Shown here: positions 63,393-64,000 of the stretch, piece after piece
How positions within the stretch are numbered: the stretch's first letter is position 1
Layout of the letters: each line of letters opens with the position of its first letter
NCBI GenBank assembly: GCA_947069175.1
Contig: CAMTDV010000012.1
Location: forward strand, 33,512,341-33,576,340
DNA: 64,000 bases
Direction of reading: 5' to 3'
Origin: Scalesia atractyloides
Taxonomy: Eukaryota > Streptophyta > Magnoliopsida > Asterales > Asteraceae
The notes under the pieces: generated by a model
Database searches by the model: none
The model's input: only the letters and a program-made list of their open reading frames with translations
Told to the model about the DNA's origin: nothing
Position numbers and translations under genes: made by a program

Positions 63393-63917
63393 ATTAGGGG
63401 CGAAAATCTTGACACGACCCACCAACCCTACCTGAACCCGACGCGAAAAAAACAGGTTTAGGTCGACTAACACGACCCGTTTAATAAAACAGGTCGAGTT
63501 CGGGTTGACCCGTACTAAAAAACAATTCGGGTTGAGCTGTATAAAGACGGGTTGAACCATTCACCTATTTAACTATTTAGAAAAAAAAACCTTTATATTT
63601 CTGTTTTTGTTTTTTCATTTCTATTTTACATGATTAGCTATAATAATGTTAGCTTTGACACATTATATTATTTATTTGTCACACTCATATTCATCATCAA
63701 ATATGTTATGGATAACAGCTTAAACCCAACAACTTGCTTATAAATCGTCAACTTGTATGACTCATTTAAAAATACGGGTTAAACGGGTCAGGTTCGGGTT
63801 GACCCGAATTTATATGGGTCGGGTTAGGGTTGAATTTTTCAACCCGAATAAAAATATGGGTCGGGTTCGGGTTGAACATATCAACCCACCAACCCGTCAA
63901 CCCATTACCCGGTTTTA
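63393..63917. mobile_element. Degenerate GGGTTCGGGTTGACCCG-rich element (MITE-like)
   Basis: Both ends carry clusters of GGGTT(C/G)GGGTTGACCCG and CCAACCC(G/A)TC in opposite orientation (63396-63560, 63770-63917) around an AT-rich core. This pattern is common in plant non-autonomous DNA elements; no target duplication identified. Confidence 0.45.
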
Positions 63918-64000
63918 TGGGCCGCCATTGCTTCTAGTGCAAATGCTGATATTGCCAAGTCAATATTCTTTTTCCTTTCGAAACGGTTGATTGAAAGAAA

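Noticed and set aside
1..64000. CRISPR arrays, bacterial operons, rRNA, integrons
   Set aside because: All tandem repeats are microsatellites or LTR parts; coding content is plant retroelement, DNA transposon and NLR.

Overview
This window looks like repeat-rich nuclear DNA of a flowering plant, most likely a eudicot of the daisy family (Asteraceae). That family call is inference from the style of the LTR elements and the NLR genes. Almost everything recognisable is a transposable element, a broken transposon gene or a decayed disease-resistance (NLR) gene. I found no intact host gene, rRNA gene, functional tRNA gene, CRISPR array or bacterial feature.

Layout. Positions 1-7932 hold two Ty1/copia elements on the minus strand, one (1-5691) inserted in the gag of the other (5692-7932). 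The second was itself inserted in an Athila-like Ty3/gypsy remnant (ORF1 7933-9770, 3' region 9771-11572, 3' LTR in three pieces 11573-11791, 28597-29005 and 31587-31892). A 16.8 kb Tekay-like chromovirus (G1, 11792-28591, target duplication ATGTC) sits inside that LTR. G1 was then hit twice by solo LTRs: a 4.2 kb one in pol (17556-21739) and a 2.6 kb one in its 3' LTR (24479-27107, duplication GTTAT). A sister solo LTR (29006-31586, duplication GAACC) lies in the Athila LTR. A second Athila-like 3' half with its LTR fills 32195-36061.

From about 37.2 to 58.7 kb there is a broken array of NLR-derived units on the minus strand (U1 37.2-39.4, U2 39.5-40.7, U3 54.5-55.1, U4 55.5-58.7 kb). It is split by a deleted Tekay-like element (G3, 40749-47819), an Athila ORF1 remnant (47820-48863), a Harbinger transposase remnant carrying a hAT-type element with an 8-bp duplication (49764-50987), a copia fragment (51461-52860) and a Mutator-like element with about 400-bp inverted repeats and a 9-bp duplication (53109-54521). 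U1 and U4 both join a coiled-coil domain to the winged-helix/LRR half with no NB-ARC core between them. The right end (58.8-64 kb) holds low-complexity DNA, a decayed two-exon Harbinger-ORF1-like gene (61232-62583) and a degenerate GGGTTCGGGTT-rich element.

The most unusual signal is in the Tekay-like LTRs. All four LTR lineages carry tRNA-like modules (A-box-like D hairpin, B-box-like GTTCGA hairpin, often a following T run). One lies antisense upstream of the TATA box, and two to four lie sense downstream of it. The sense modules recur every 166-174 bp. Two solo LTRs also carry dense clusters of the W-box core TTGAC next to this array.
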